In this document: positions 11,045 to 21,720 of the stretch, in pieces
Layout: each line of letters begins with the position of its first letter
Numbering within the stretch: position 1 is the stretch's first letter
NCBI RefSeq assembly: GCF_040183065.1
Contig: NC_091126.1
Location: 146,904,204 to 146,968,203, forward strand
Direction: 5' to 3'
DNA: 64,000 nt
Origin: Periplaneta americana
Taxonomy: Eukaryota; Arthropoda; Insecta; Blattodea; Blattidae
Made by a program: the position numbers and the translations under genes
The notes under the pieces: model-generated
Databases searched by the model: none
Told to the model about the DNA's origin: nothing
The model's input: the letters and a program-made list of their open reading frames with translations, nothing else

Positions 11045-14000
11045 GTATAATCGAACTTTGCTGCATGAAATAGTAAATTGAAAATAATATTTATTAATTA
11101 TTCAACTGTGACATATCAACCATCCCAATAATCTCTAACATCTTCCCAACAATTTTTACTTTTGATATTTGTGTGAGGACATTTCACTTACAAGCCTCAA
11201 TTTATTCCATTTTTTGTAAGTTTTATAGTAAATATTTATTTTCTATTAATACTACATTATGGAGGGGGGAAAGGAACAGGTCACCCTACCCCATTATCTC
11301 CTAACTTAGTTTTCTCACGAAGTCATGAATATTGGTGTCACTTTTGAGGATCATATCTGTCTTGAGACAGTTGACTAAACAACAGTCTTACTAATAAAAA
11401 CTCTATTTACAGACGTTTAACTCTCTTATACTTATACAATGAGTAGCTCGTTTATAAGTCGTGTGTAAATTCCTTACTAATAATCACCACATACGTCGTG
11501 TATAACAGTATAACTGTTACACAGCTACGTCATAGTTTCGTCATTGCTTCATTACGAAAGGTAATAGAATATCTGAGATTCTCTATTGCATCCGGTAGAG
11601 CGCTCTAGTGTGCCGTGTTAAGAATCGATAGTACAACTGGCTCTGATCGATTACCACATTATATTTTGGTCAAAGAGTACGGTAATATTCTACTTATTCT
11701 GTGCTCTTTGGTGTGTTCTTCTGTGGTTACAAGGCATCCATCATCATAAAATGACAGTCGATACAAACAGCTGTTAGAGGGGCGGCCATTTTTTCTCTAT
11801 ATACAACGCTTAAACAAGGGGTTTCATATATATAACTAATGCAAAGCAATTTCCATTGTATAGTTACAGATTGTTTATACATCCATCGCTTATGCATGGT
11901 TTATTAGTAACGTTTTCTGTCTCAACGCTGCATAAGTCTCGTATAAAAACTATACACGGTTTATTAGTAAGACCAAAACAGTATTATATTTTACATGCTT
12001 TCACTATGTGACGCTGCACAGTTACCATCAATTTTGTGAAATGAAATTGTAACACAGAATGCTTGCTCCTCACCTGTAGCCATTTCTCTAAATGCAGTTC
12101 CTCTAGTGGCAAATGGCGAACTATCCCATTCCGTAAATTTCAAATGAAACTTCGTGAATTGCTTCTGCTACATGATTCCTTGTGGTCAGAGCATATTTTA
12201 TGGTTCGCCCGGAGAAACATTCAAAATCACGGAATTCATTTAAATACACAAGGTCTTTTAAAGGAGAGAAATACTTTTAAATTTCATGTCTGCCTGACTT
12301 ACAAGCCACAGCAACAGTTTTCAACTGTCTTGGGAGGTGTTTGAACAGCCTGGACAACCCCTCGTTATATGCCTGCTGATACTACAATTTAAAAACAAGT
12401 ACAGCAGTGACAATTTCTCATAATATGTTTAATCACTACTCATTGAGCAGAACATTGAAAATCATCCCCCTTATTAGAATATTTAAATCCTGCCTGAAAA
12501 TATTACACGAATTTAAACGCATATTCACAGAAGAAAATTAATATTTTTCAAACAAATTACATATCTTGTTATTTGAAACAGTATTTACACACAAAAAATT
12601 TTCTGAATTTGTTTCTGGGTCAAACAGGTCATCAGATATGATATACATACTTTGTGTCTGTGAATACACAATTTAAAAAAAGAAAAAAAGAAAGAAAGAA
12701 AAAGAAACATGTCTTAACTAGAAATTTTGGAGAGCATTATCCCACAGTATTACTGAGGACTCTTTTTAACAGCTAATATAATTTTGTTGCAGAGTATTAT
12801 GTTGAACTCTCAGTCCCCAAATAACAGAAGCATAGCAATAATAGTCCCATACTGCTTGTGTATACTTTTCTTTCTGTTTTAATATTCTACGATAAAAATT
12901 AAATTATAGATATTTCAGTAGATACTTCAAGTTAGGGGTGCAGAAATCCCAGGTTCCAGATCCCCACAGTGACCGTGTTTTTGCTACTGAGGCTTAAGTT
13001 TCGGCCCAAAAAAATATGTTTTATGTGTTTTTCTTCTTCTCCTATTCGTAAATCTATTGCAAAAAAACCGTGACATCTAACATGACATCACTGAAGAAGC
13101 TTAAAACCATGCCACGATCTTCTCCAAAAGAATTAGCATTGTGTGAGCAAGGATTTAGTCAGACGAACCTTATAAAAGACATATTGAGATCGTCATTAGA
13201 AACAAACATTTTATGTGAATTATGTGATTTGATGATGTGTAATATGAATGAACCTACAGTAAAAAAATTTGATCCTACAAGGGCTGTGGACCAATGACTT
13301 TTAGTAGCAAGATCACAAGACACATCCGTGGTCACAAACGATAATGCAAGAATTCGATCATTATTATATAAGATTGTAAGTCCATGTTGAATATTTTTTT
13401 TTCACTTTGTAAATTTCTGCCAATACTAGTGTTTATCACCTTCGGGGAGACCAAGACATAGAAATTAAATTATGGTTTATTTAATGACGCTTGCAACTGC
13501 AGAGGTTCTATCAGCATCACCAGTGTGCCAGAATTTTGTCCCACAGGAGTTCTTTTACATGCCAGTAAGTCTACTGACAATGAGCCTGTCACATTTAAAC
13601 ACACTTAAATGCCATCGACCATAGAAGGCCAGCGCTATACCAACTATGCTACCGAGGCCAACACCAAGATGTAGATGGGAGAATAATATTGAAGTAGATT
13701 TGAGAAAAGTGGGATATGATGCTAGAGACTGGATTAATCTTGCTCATGATAGGGATTAATGGCGGGCTTATGTGATGACGGTAATGAACCTCCAGGTTCC
13801 TTAAAACTTAAAAGTCATTTGTTAGTATGTACTAACGTTTACCATTTATATAGCTTTAAATCTAATACATCTCATTAACATCTTAGTTAGTTTAAAGGTT
13901 TAGAAAAAGTAATATCGATAAAATATTTATTTTGTTGGTCTATTTAGTTTTTCGGATGTGTTTGTACATTGAAATAAAGTATATAGTTGTTTTCATAGCT

Positions 14001-17000
14001 GATCAAAAACCTTTGACAGGTAGTGTATGTATGAGTTAAAAAGTGCCTGTAATTTAGAAATCAAATTAAATTGATTACATATTTACATAACATTGCTTTT
14101 GATCTATCCATTACCCAAAAGTTTCCCACATATTAGATAATATCCAGTATAATATAGTCTTCAATAAAATTAGGAATGTGACCTAACTCGAGTTACTAGT
14201 GAAAGGGAGCCACGCTATAAAATGAAAAGGCTGTGAGGGGTTGTGGGGTCCAGTCACATTCCTAAATGAAGACCCTGTATATCACTACTATTCGCTGTAA
14301 CATACATAATTAAATAAATTCAGAAAAGATTATCTACACAACGCTCCTTTTCAATTATAGTAATATGATGAGAGAATAAAAATGCAACAAATTTTTGACT
14401 AGGAATACAAAAGTATTCGCAATGAAGCTGCTCCAGTCTTTTGTCATCGGATCTTCTAGGAATTGAACAATTGTCCTTTTGATTAGAAGGCAGTCTATGT
14501 CAGAAAACTATAATAAATCATAGAGAAATGAAAATGCTACTAGTGTAACATGTGAGATCGGTAGTGACTAAAGATGAATTTGACATCACCCACTTTTTAA
14601 TCAATGCCATTCACCTGTCTCTATTCAGAAACAAACCACAAAATCCAAACTACTATTTCTCCCTTAGCAGTTTGACAGAATATCTAACTCTTACTAGCCA
14701 AATACTCTGTTATTTTGTTAATTCAAGTCAATTTTAGAACAGCTTTCAGCTCCTAATTCCATTTTGTTTTCTTTATATATATATAGGTTTTCGTCCATGA
14801 CAAAGGGGATGTATCCTTCATGAAGAACCAATTGGCACTAAGAAATCCATCACTTGAGCAGTTGCCTAGAAGGGTTGACATAGGACAGAAGGCTAACATC
14901 GAATACACTCTTCGAGAAGTGCATTCAGACTCAACAGCATGGCTGCTTTCGTTATCTCAAAGAAACTGCACACTTCCAGAAGAGCAGAAACTCAACTATT
15001 ATCACAAGTTGGTTGTCGGGAAACATAGCAAAATAATTCTAGAAACAAATAAATACCGCCTTAACATGAATATTTTAATTTTTTTAATAAATTAAGCTAC
15101 AGTAAAACCCCGATAAGATGCTGTTCAAGGGACCAGGTGTAAACCACATATTAACCGGGACCGCGTATTAGGTGGGGATACTAATTTTGACTTATATACA
15201 GTATCTATTAGCATTTTTCTTTATTGAAATACATGATCCATGAAAGGTAATATAGTATTACTCCATTATGTAATTACTGTACTGAACGTCAAAGACATTT
15301 ACAATATGTAAGCTGTACTTAATTCTTTCAGAAAAAAAGTCATTTATAGTTGTCTGCCATGTGCGTGTTCTCTAAGTCTTCATGTTTACCACACTTCAGT
15401 TTCCTGCGATTATATCCTCCCGACAACGTCGCAACTGCAGTGATTGAGTCGCGATTTTTTTATTATCATTCTTAATATCGATAATGGGATTCCTAATGAA
15501 TCAGAGAGTTCTTTCTGAGTAAGAGTACTGTTCTCATTGTACTTTCGTAAGATTTCCAATTTTTCCAACAAAGAAAGCACTTTTCGTTTAACACTCATTG
15601 TAATGACATTCACAGACCTTCAATACAATACAGGACAACAAACTGCACAGCAAAAATTTCCAGAATTTTATTATGGCCGAGTGAGGAATGTTGTTTGAGA
15701 GAGAGAGGGTTAGCAAGAGGGTGAGGTATTGTAACTGTATGTAGACTTTAAGCGCGCAGGTAAAGAGTCGAATAAGAGAGCGTAACAAGAGGGTGGGGTA
15801 TACTAAGGTATGAAGTATGAAGGTTTAATACCAATACTTTTCGGGTTAATGGAATCAGTGAGTTCAGTGACCAAGATGTTTCATTGCTGTTACAGTACAT
15901 TGCTGAAAATTACATCGAAAATATTCCACAAAAACAGCGTATTATGCGGGACTTGAGCGCAACAAACGGGATATTTTATAATGGCGTTATATATGAAATG
16001 TGCAGGGACCGGACAAAAAAAGCGTATTACACAGGATAGCGTAATAAACGGGCGCGTCTTATCGAGGTTTTACTGTACTTAATTCACAATTTCACTTAAA
16101 TTATAATAGGCCTAAACATGTAACACAACAACATTTTACAAATATCATGACAGGTATGATCATCATTTACTGCAGCCATACCTTAACACTACAACTGCAT
16201 CACAATTCATTTATAAGTTTTAATTTTATTTGTATAGGTACAGCTTCACAGCATGTAGAACGGAATGCAAGATTGCCAACCAGATGAAATTTTGTAATTG
16301 CACACACCATCTAATCAGCCAGCCAGGTACTGGTATGACAAAAGTTAAAATTACAAAATTATTCTCAAATTCATAAAGAATTATAATATTCATCCCTTTC
16401 CAGGTTTACCAATCTGCAATTATGATGGTCTTCGATGTCTCAAACATTTTCTGTGTAAGTAAACTTTCAAGTATACTATTTCACAGTATTACACTTACTG
16501 ATGATGCCTAGCTTACTGATATGTTCTAAAAAATAAGCAATAAAAATTGCTGTTAATTACAATTTTCTTGTATATACCTAGTAAAACATTTAAAGTATGC
16601 AAATAGTATATTAGTAATTGATGCTAATATGAAGCAGAAAACTGTAAAATATGATTAAACATATATATTACAGTTGTATTTTATTATTCCTATGGAAGTT
16701 TGCACTTAGTTAAAAGTTCTCTTCAGTGTGCAAGACTAGGTTTCTATGTAACTGAAGAAAAAAAATCAGAGATCAATTTATTGTGATTTTTACTTCTCAC
16801 TTTCAATTTCATGTTTTAAAATTGCTGAAACAATTTCAGGGAAACCTACAAACGAGACTAAAAAATCCGTAAAGCAGATGAAAATTAAATGCAACTGCAT
16901 ACCAGAGTGTGAGTTTACAGAGATCAACTTTGTACGCAACACAATTCACAAGTAAGTAACTGACAAATGTTCATAAAAACTTGAGATTTGAAATATATTA

Positions 17001-17799
17001 TACTTTTATAAATTCTAAATGAGGTGGTAGAGCAAGTGGACTGCTTCAAGTACTTGGGGTGTACTGTAAGTAGTAACATGAGCTACTGCCAAGAAGTCAA
17101 AAGGAGACTAGCAATTGCAAAGGAAGCTCTTAATAGAAAAAGGAGCATCTTCTGCAGACCTCTGGAGAAAAAACTAACACGAAGATATTAGTGAAGTGCT
17201 TTGTGTGGAGTGTAGCATTGTATGAGGCAGGAGGCAGAAACATGGACATTATGACGAATGTGAAGAAAAGTGACTAGAAGAATTTGAAATATAGGTATGG
17301 AGAAGAATGGAGCATGTGAAATGGACGGACAGGATAAGAAACAAAGCTGTGTTGGAAAGAGTGGGTGAAGAAAGACTGATGCTGAATCTGATCAGGAAGA
17401 GGAAAAGGAATTGGCTGGGTCACTGGTTGAGAAGAAACTGCCTACTGAAGGGTGCTCTGGAAGGAATGGTGAAAGGGAGAAGAGTTCGTGGTAGAAGACG
17501 ATATCGGATGGTGACGACACTAAGATATATGGATTACATGCGGAGTCATAGAGGAAGGCAGAAAATAGGAAAGACTGGAGAATGCTGGGTTTGCAGTGAA
17601 AGACATGTCCTTGGGCAGAACACTATGAACGAATGAATGAATACTTTTATATTCAGCATCAGCAGCAACAGCATTTACATTGACATTAGCAGTAGCAGCA
17701 ACACCTACTGCTACATATCTCCATACAAACATTTTGGCACTTTCCAAATCTTTCATAAATCAGAGCCTTTGTTTCAGCATATCGACTTTACTTCTAGAT

Positions 17800-17847
<48 letters not shown>

Positions 17848-18987
17848 GTCGTCGTCATCATCATCGTTATTAGACAGCTGTAATAAGTAATATGAAAATA
17901 GGATGTAACATTCCTTTACAATATTCCCACTTACAACTCGAATGCCCAAAAGATTTACTTGCATCAGATCACCCAGCTCCCTACAAATACTATACAACGA
18001 ACACAAACTGCACAAAAGCACATCATTACTTTATATATACAGGTGGCTCCTGATTTGAAGAAGGCCCACACAGAAAGTGAGAGTTGGTTGTGCTTTTGTT
18101 GTATATAATGAATATACGGAAATCTATTTGGCACAATTCAAACTGGCACCACAATGTTCAGTGTGCCAAGCGAAATTATATGCGATAAGAGTAGCTATAG
18201 AATGGAGCACTCAAAACAACTGCAGTGTATGCTTGTTCAGTGAGTCACAATCTGCCTTGCAATCAGTAAATGATAAGTACAACACCAACCCTATCTCTGA
18301 CAGTCAGGCAGCTACTTGACAATTTTTCCAAGCACATATGTCTATCCTGGGTTCGAGGACATGTTGGTGTCCTGGAAAACGAAAGAACTGACGAGTTGGC
18401 CAAATCAGCAGCAAAATCAGATGTACCCAGCCATTTTACAATCTGTGCCCTCTCGCTTTTGTTAAAATTAAACTGAAAGATTATGTTGTTGAAGAGTGGG
18501 ACAAACAATGGAGGAATAGCACAACAGGTTCTTAACTAAGGACTTATATTTCCCGACCGTGCTCGACAGATTAAAGTGTAAAATATTGGTTCCTAACTTT
18601 GTTTTAACACAATTTCTGTCGGATCATGGTAAATTCGGAGAATATCTTGCAAGATTCAAGTACAGAGAGAAGGAAAGAGTAAGTGCGACGAGAAGATCCA
18701 AACAGTGAGACATAACCTATTTGAGTGCCCATTATTCTGGCGATAGAGACATAAATTGAAGTCAAATCTGGACTTCCAGGGATATACATTCTCCAGCCCT
18801 TTGCAGAGTCTAGTTTATGATAAAGTGTTATTTAAAGATTTTCTAATGTATATTAATTCTGTATATTATAAAGAACTTAGTGGACAAAATCAGTGTACAC
18901 GTATATAGAATTTTAGTGTATCAGATCTGTATATATAGAACTCCAAGGGACCTTCTGGTAAAATATGGTTCCCATGTTGGATGCGCA

Positions 18988-19042
<55 letters not shown>

Positions 19043-19207
19043 TTATTCGTTTATTAATTCATAACAAAAGCCCTTAGGATGCAGTAAGGCACACTTTTCT
19101 TCGTTGCAGTGACACAAGCGACCAAATATCTGCATCAGTGAAGCTAATTGCTCCACCCTGTGAGCGGCTCATATTGCATTCCAGAGTCAACACCATTGAG
19201 ATGATAG
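10957..19207 (+). CDS. Partial degenerin/ENaC (pickpocket-type) sodium channel gene, six internal exons
   Basis: Joined exons 10957-11044, 14787-15007, 16238-16326, 16404-16454, 16840-16951 and 19110-19207 give 659 nt, about 219 codons, with no stop. Every border is AG/GT and the phases (0, 2, 1, 1, 2) agree between neighbours, which chance ORFs would not do. The protein shows the extracellular domain of the DEG/ENaC family: VQVFVHDKGDVSF, then RNCTLPEEQKL, YSFTACRTEC, MKFCNCTHH, LPICNYDGLRCL and CNCIPECEF, the conserved cysteine-rich series that precedes the second membrane segment. Family members are trimeric amiloride-sensitive cation channels of the plasma membrane, used in insects for taste, touch, osmosensing or pheromone detection. 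The N-terminus with TM1 and the C-terminus with TM2 and the selectivity filter are not seen, so which pickpocket paralog this is, and whether it is functional, is open. Introns are 77-3742 nt and filled with transposons. Confidence 0.85.
11385..11973. mobile_element. TIR element in the channel gene intron
   Basis: GTCTTACTAATAAA at 11385-11398 is repeated inverted at 11960-11973, and CTTACTAATAA motifs recur inside (near 11473 and, inverted, 11900). About 590 bp, non-coding. Target duplication unclear; it may be a MITE or foldback element. Confidence 0.5.
12063..12350. other. Unassigned 93-aa open frame in intron
   Basis: Open on + (12063-12344). The - strand also reads well for about 30 codons (GRTIKYALTTRNHVAEAIHE then VSFEIYGMG) before a stop, and that looks more protein-like to me. 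No domain recognised. Probably a repeat-derived remnant. Confidence 0.25.
12670..12707. repeat. A/G-rich simple repeat
   Basis: AAAG-type tract in the channel gene intron. Confidence 0.8.
13070..13297 (+). pseudogene. Possible hAT-type transposase C-terminal fragment
   Basis: 75-aa frame with ALCEQGFSQTNLIKDILRSS and MNEPTVKKFDPTRAVDQ, then TGA, and a further in-frame LLVARSQDTS. The N-x-P-x-V-x-x-F-D-P-x-x-A-V pattern resembles the end of some hAT-derived proteins. It lies in the intron between exons a and b and has no fitting splice phase, so an exon is less likely. Confidence 0.33.
13471..13661 (-). mobile_element. SINE family C, B-box deleted
   Basis: Same sequence as 58388-58622 from tail to head, but about 30 bp around the B box is missing between GCCATCGACC and ATAGAAGGCC, so its internal promoter is broken. 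It abuts a LINE 3-prime fragment at 13662, in the intron between exons a and b of the channel gene. Confidence 0.75.
13662..13835 (+). pseudogene. RTE-like LINE 3-prime end
   Basis: Reads WENNIEVDLRKVGYDARDW, INLAHDRD, a stop, WRAYVMTVMNLQVP and stop, then CTTAAAAGTCATTTG. This is the same C-terminus and 3-prime UTR as the LINE at 49612-50153. Only the last 50 codons remain. Confidence 0.8.
14787..15007 (+). CDS. Pickpocket-like channel, exon b
   Basis: 221-nt exon after acceptor TATATATATAG, in phase 0. It starts VFVHDKGDVSF (family consensus V-x-V-H-D-P-x-D) and runs to RNCTLPEEQKLNYYHK. The donor is CACAA/GTTGGT, chosen because the two leftover bases AA plus G of the next exon restore Lys before YSFTAC. 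The frame stays open past the donor to 15095, so an ORF finder extends it into the intron. Confidence 0.85.
15100..16075 (-). mobile_element. Pogo/Tigger-like element with HTH remnant
   Basis: Ends CAGTAAAACCCCGATAAGA and (reverse) CAGTAAAACCTCGATAAGA match at 18 of 19; TA duplication at 15098-15099 and 16076-16077. 976 bp. It lies in the channel intron, 92 nt after the exon b donor. It contains the N-terminal DNA-binding ORF 15410-15595 but no DDE domain, so it depends on a helper or is dead. Confidence 0.87.
15410..15595 (-). pseudogene. CENP-B/pogo-type HTH domain remnant
   Basis: From the ATG at 15595 the frame reads MSVKRKVLSLLEKLEILRKY, ENSTLTQKELSDSLGIPLSI and LRMIIKK, the psq/CENP-B N-terminal helix-turn-helix of Tigger/pogo transposases, which binds the element ends. 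After about 45 residues the family sequence is lost (SRLNHCSCDVVGRI, stop), and no second HTH or catalytic domain follows. Confidence 0.8.
16238..16326 (+). CDS. Pickpocket-like channel, exon c
   Basis: 89-nt exon between TTTGTATAG and CCAG/GTACTG. It encodes YSFTACRTECKIANQMKF then CNCTHHLISQP, the C-x3-C pair and CxC of the DEG/ENaC extracellular signature. The first and last bases are split codons, phases 2 and 1. Confidence 0.88.
16404..16454 (+). CDS. Pickpocket-like channel, exon d
   Basis: 51-nt micro-exon between CCCTTTCCAG and TCTGT/GTAAGT. It encodes GLPICNYDGLRCLKHFL, matching the iC-x-y-x-g-l-x-CL segment that follows the CxC cysteines in ENaC proteins. Too short for ORF finders. 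The intron before it is only 77 nt. Confidence 0.85.
16840..16951 (+). CDS. Pickpocket-like channel, exon e
   Basis: 112-nt exon between CAATTTCAG and CACAA/GTAAGT. It encodes KPTNETKKSVKQMKIKCNC then IPECEFTEINFVRNTIH. The C-x-C-x-P-x-C-x3 cluster is the ENaC CxClpxC motif. Split codons on both sides fit the neighbours (phases 1 and 2). Confidence 0.87.
17019..17640 (+). pseudogene. RTE-like LINE, C-terminal reverse transcriptase end (type 2)
   Basis: Frames with stops give VDCFKYLGCTVSSNMSYCQE, AIAKEALNRKRSIFC, LVKCFVWSVALYEAGGR-like, then the 109-aa frame 17307-17636: RMEHVKWTDRIRNKAVLERV, LIRKRKRNWLGHWLRRNCLL and GRRVRGRRRYRMV. These are the thumb and C-terminal signature of RTE/BovB-like LINEs (LxGHxxRR, basic tail). 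The 3-prime end has ATGAATGAATGAAT. A shorter piece of the same family is at 52489-52603. Confidence 0.8.
17800..17850. repeat. (ATC)n/(GTC)n microsatellite
   Basis: ATC repeats turning into GTCGTCGTC; source of poly-His, poly-Ile and poly-Asp frames on both strands. Confidence 0.95.
18030..18800 (+). pseudogene. LINE RNase H domain, catalytically dead
   Basis: Frame 18077-18316 (VGCAFVVYNEYTEIYLAQFK, AKLYAIRVAIEWSTQN, LFSESQSALQSVN) continues after a frameshift in 18310-18476 (LSWVRGHVGVLENERTDELA). This is RNase HI of an R1/I/Jockey-type LINE ORF2. The expected YTDGS reads YTGGS at 18034, the AEL glutamate reads AKL, and FSDSQSAL reads FSESQSAL, so three acidic positions are changed; only the last (TDELA) is kept. 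Downstream LKDYVVEEWDKQWRNSTTG continues the family C-terminus with stops. Confidence 0.75.
18988..19041. repeat. (ATT)n microsatellite
   Basis: About 17 repeats, 70 bp before the acceptor of channel exon f. Confidence 0.95.
19110..19207 (+). CDS. Pickpocket-like channel, exon f (just before TM2)
   Basis: 98-nt exon between TCGTTGCAG and ATAG/GTATGA. AA from exon e plus T gives Asn, then DTSDQISASVKLIAPP and so on to NTIEMI, ending at phase 1. In the family this is the palm strand immediately before TM2, so the next exon should begin with the pore region; I found none in the window. It carries no cysteine signature, so it rests on splice sites, phase and position. Confidence 0.65.
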
Positions 19208-20609
19208 GTATGAATGAACACGCAGTTAAAACACAATTTCACTATCATGAATTCTAAAAAATATTTACAGCAAACATTGCTACCGAATGCAATGCTGAAC
19301 TGAAGGAATGTACTCGTAGTATGTAATCAAAATCATGTTTTCACCCCCTCTCAAAATCAGAGGAAAATGTAAATATACTGTATTTACTTAGATTTCTTAA
19401 GACATTTTTATATTAACCACGAAGAGAAATTTTACTTTATAACTAACAAGAACTGGAATTCTATTACTTCTACTGATTCGGTTAAATTGGTTATCATTCA
19501 AAGAAAATTTATGTGTCTATGTGCTTTTAGGTTTTTGTCAAACTCATCTGTTTTCAATTATGAGCGTACTTGTAAATATTTTAACTTTTCTAGCCTTTAT
19601 GCTAGACGTCTTGAACTTGACTACTTATTCTTTTGTAAGGTCGTAACTGTACTTGGCATACAAAATGAATTGAAAGTCCGCCAATTTGCACTACCAATAT
19701 GGTCTTAATTGCAAGAGTTAAATATGCAAAAATGCCACTGCACAAACTTATCTTCTTTTTCTAATGAAGTGAAGATGACAAGAGACTGAATTAAAAGCTC
19801 GCAATCATTCTGCTTAATTGGAAACTGCCACTTTTTTAGCGTCTTCTATACATGTAATATAAGAATTATCTTTAATTTTAAGTTGGAAGAATACTTAATT
19901 ACTTTTCTTAAAACACACAAAGTGTGTGGACAAGGATTGTATATTTCTTCCTGTCGGGAAAACCAACTCTAGAGAAGACAATTTTGTCTTGTTTAGTGAG
20001 GAAAACTGAAAACAGATAACTGTTTTGTAGTAAAAGAAAACATTTGGAGTTAAGTCCTGATAACCCATGGCTCCACTACTGCATTATTCTATAAACACAG
20101 CTTCTAAAATGACTACAGTTTAATGTAAAATGTATAAAAGTACTCCCTACAATCATAACATACCAGTTCCTGTTCTACTCACAAATTTACCAATACTCCT
20201 TTCCATTTTTATTTATCCCATTTGGGTAGTAAATGATACTCTTTCAACTGTATGTATTCCAAAAGTGGAAATTTCATGAATTCAGATACAACTTTCATTT
20301 GATTAAATTGGGTATCTTTGAAATAGAGTACTGGCCCTTTATTTTATTCGTGAAGCCCATACTGTGATAACTGTGATAAGAAACTTCGAATTTCCCAGTT
20401 GACCATCACCTTGGTATCCCAGTCTAAGCAAATTCACAAAACTTATAGGATTTTGTGAAAAAGAAATCCAGTACTATTTTTCACAATATACCAAGGAGAT
20501 ACAAAATGAAGTAGAATTCCAATTGAATGCTAATCAATATTACATTTATGACGCACATATGTTAAATATGAAGTGTCCAAAAAGTCTATATAAATTAATA
20601 TGAAATACT
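19208..20609. other. Presumed downstream intron of the channel gene
   Basis: Starts with the donor GTATGA of exon f. Searched by eye for a TM2-like exon; none seen. No repeat recognised. Confidence 0.45.
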
Positions 20610-20613
20610 TTAA

Positions 20614-21216
20614 CCCTTAAGCAGTCGTACCTAACTTTGTAACATTAAGAGTTGCACGGGATGTTGCTGACGATCCAAATATGGGTTCTTATGGGCTATT
20701 TTTTTAGTGAACAATTAAAATATCGTTCCTTTTTATTTATACAACTATATGAAATACTTTAATAGGCCTATCTATCACAATTTTATACCTAATTAATGTA
20801 TACAGTAATGGTAATAATTCAATATTGGTTCACATGTAATATTCGAATGTCTATTCACTCCTAACCATAATTTATTTTTTGTCTTCCTTTCCAAACCACT
20901 TTCTTGATTTTTCTGTACGCACATTCATTACTTAACATCCATTGTTATTATTTGTTATACAAGTATGGTCAGTTTAGTCACTGTCACTATTTACAATAGG
21001 AGCTTTGTTGTAATAATTCGTCACCCCACACCACTTAGACCGTTATTATCTAGAGTATGTGGATTCCGATTTCAAACATGTTTATGATTATTGTTGCCTT
21101 ACCAATTCTAAGAAAGGTACTGAAAGTTTCAGAAGTACAGGCTTACTCAACATGTAGTTAACAGCTCCGTATATGTGACTGGGGTGTCGACAACACTATG
21201 TGCGACTGCTTAAGGG
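20614..21216. mobile_element. PiggyBac-like TTAA-target MITE
   Basis: Ends CCCTTAAGCAGTCG in inverted orientation, each bordered by TTAA (20610-20613 and 21217-21220). CCC termini at TTAA are typical of piggyBac. 603 bp with no ORF of note. Confidence 0.83.
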
Positions 21217-21284
21217 TTAAAAACAGGAAAAGAGCAGCATATGTGTCTCAAGAAATATTATACAGGCTGTTCTCAAGTCTCAAA

Positions 21285-21710
21285 CTGTGGCCATCTTCTT
21301 CTGCTGCCTTTTAGAGCATTGGGGGTTCTTCAGTAAAGATTTTCCACTTCCTTCTACCTAATGTCAACCATTTAAGTTCTACTCTAATCTTTTATCCCTT
21401 TCTCCCAAGTTCTTGTATAGAATCTTCATAAATAATGCTTGGATGCCCTCGTGTTTCTGTTCCTTGCAGTGTTGCTTTCATGAAATTGGTTTGGATTTTG
21501 GTCCTGTATTCGAATAACATGACCAAACCACCGAAATTGGGGGTTATTGGAGATTGTCTCTTATTCTCTGGTTACAGAATAGATTGTGACTCGCTTTTCA
21601 AGCAATGTGGTAGAGACACTTCATTTCAGCTGATTTCACTCTACTAACATCCTTTCCTCTGGCTGACCAGATTTCACTTCCATGAGGCCAAGGTTTCTGG
21701 TTAATATTCA
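21285..21710 (-). pseudogene. RTE-like LINE C-terminal fragment (type 3)
   Basis: The - strand frames give PHGSEIWSARGKDVSRVKSA then EMKCLYHI, the YGSExW and E-M-K-x-L-R-x-I motif of RTE-like ORFs, followed after shifts by FRWFGHVIRIQDQNPNQFHE. Several stops. The 70-aa + frame at 21435 is a shadow. Confidence 0.6.
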
Positions 21711-21720
21711 TAATGATATA

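Noticed and set aside
15008-15095. C-terminal extension of the exon b open frame to a stop at 15095
   Set aside because: Using the donor at 15007 restores the ENaC motif in phase with exon c; the extension (LVVGKHSKII...) has no family similarity.
19271-19328. Next exon of the channel gene after TTTACAG at 19271
   Set aside because: The phase fits, but the intron would be only 63 nt and the product is hydrophilic with an early stop; TM2 should be hydrophobic.
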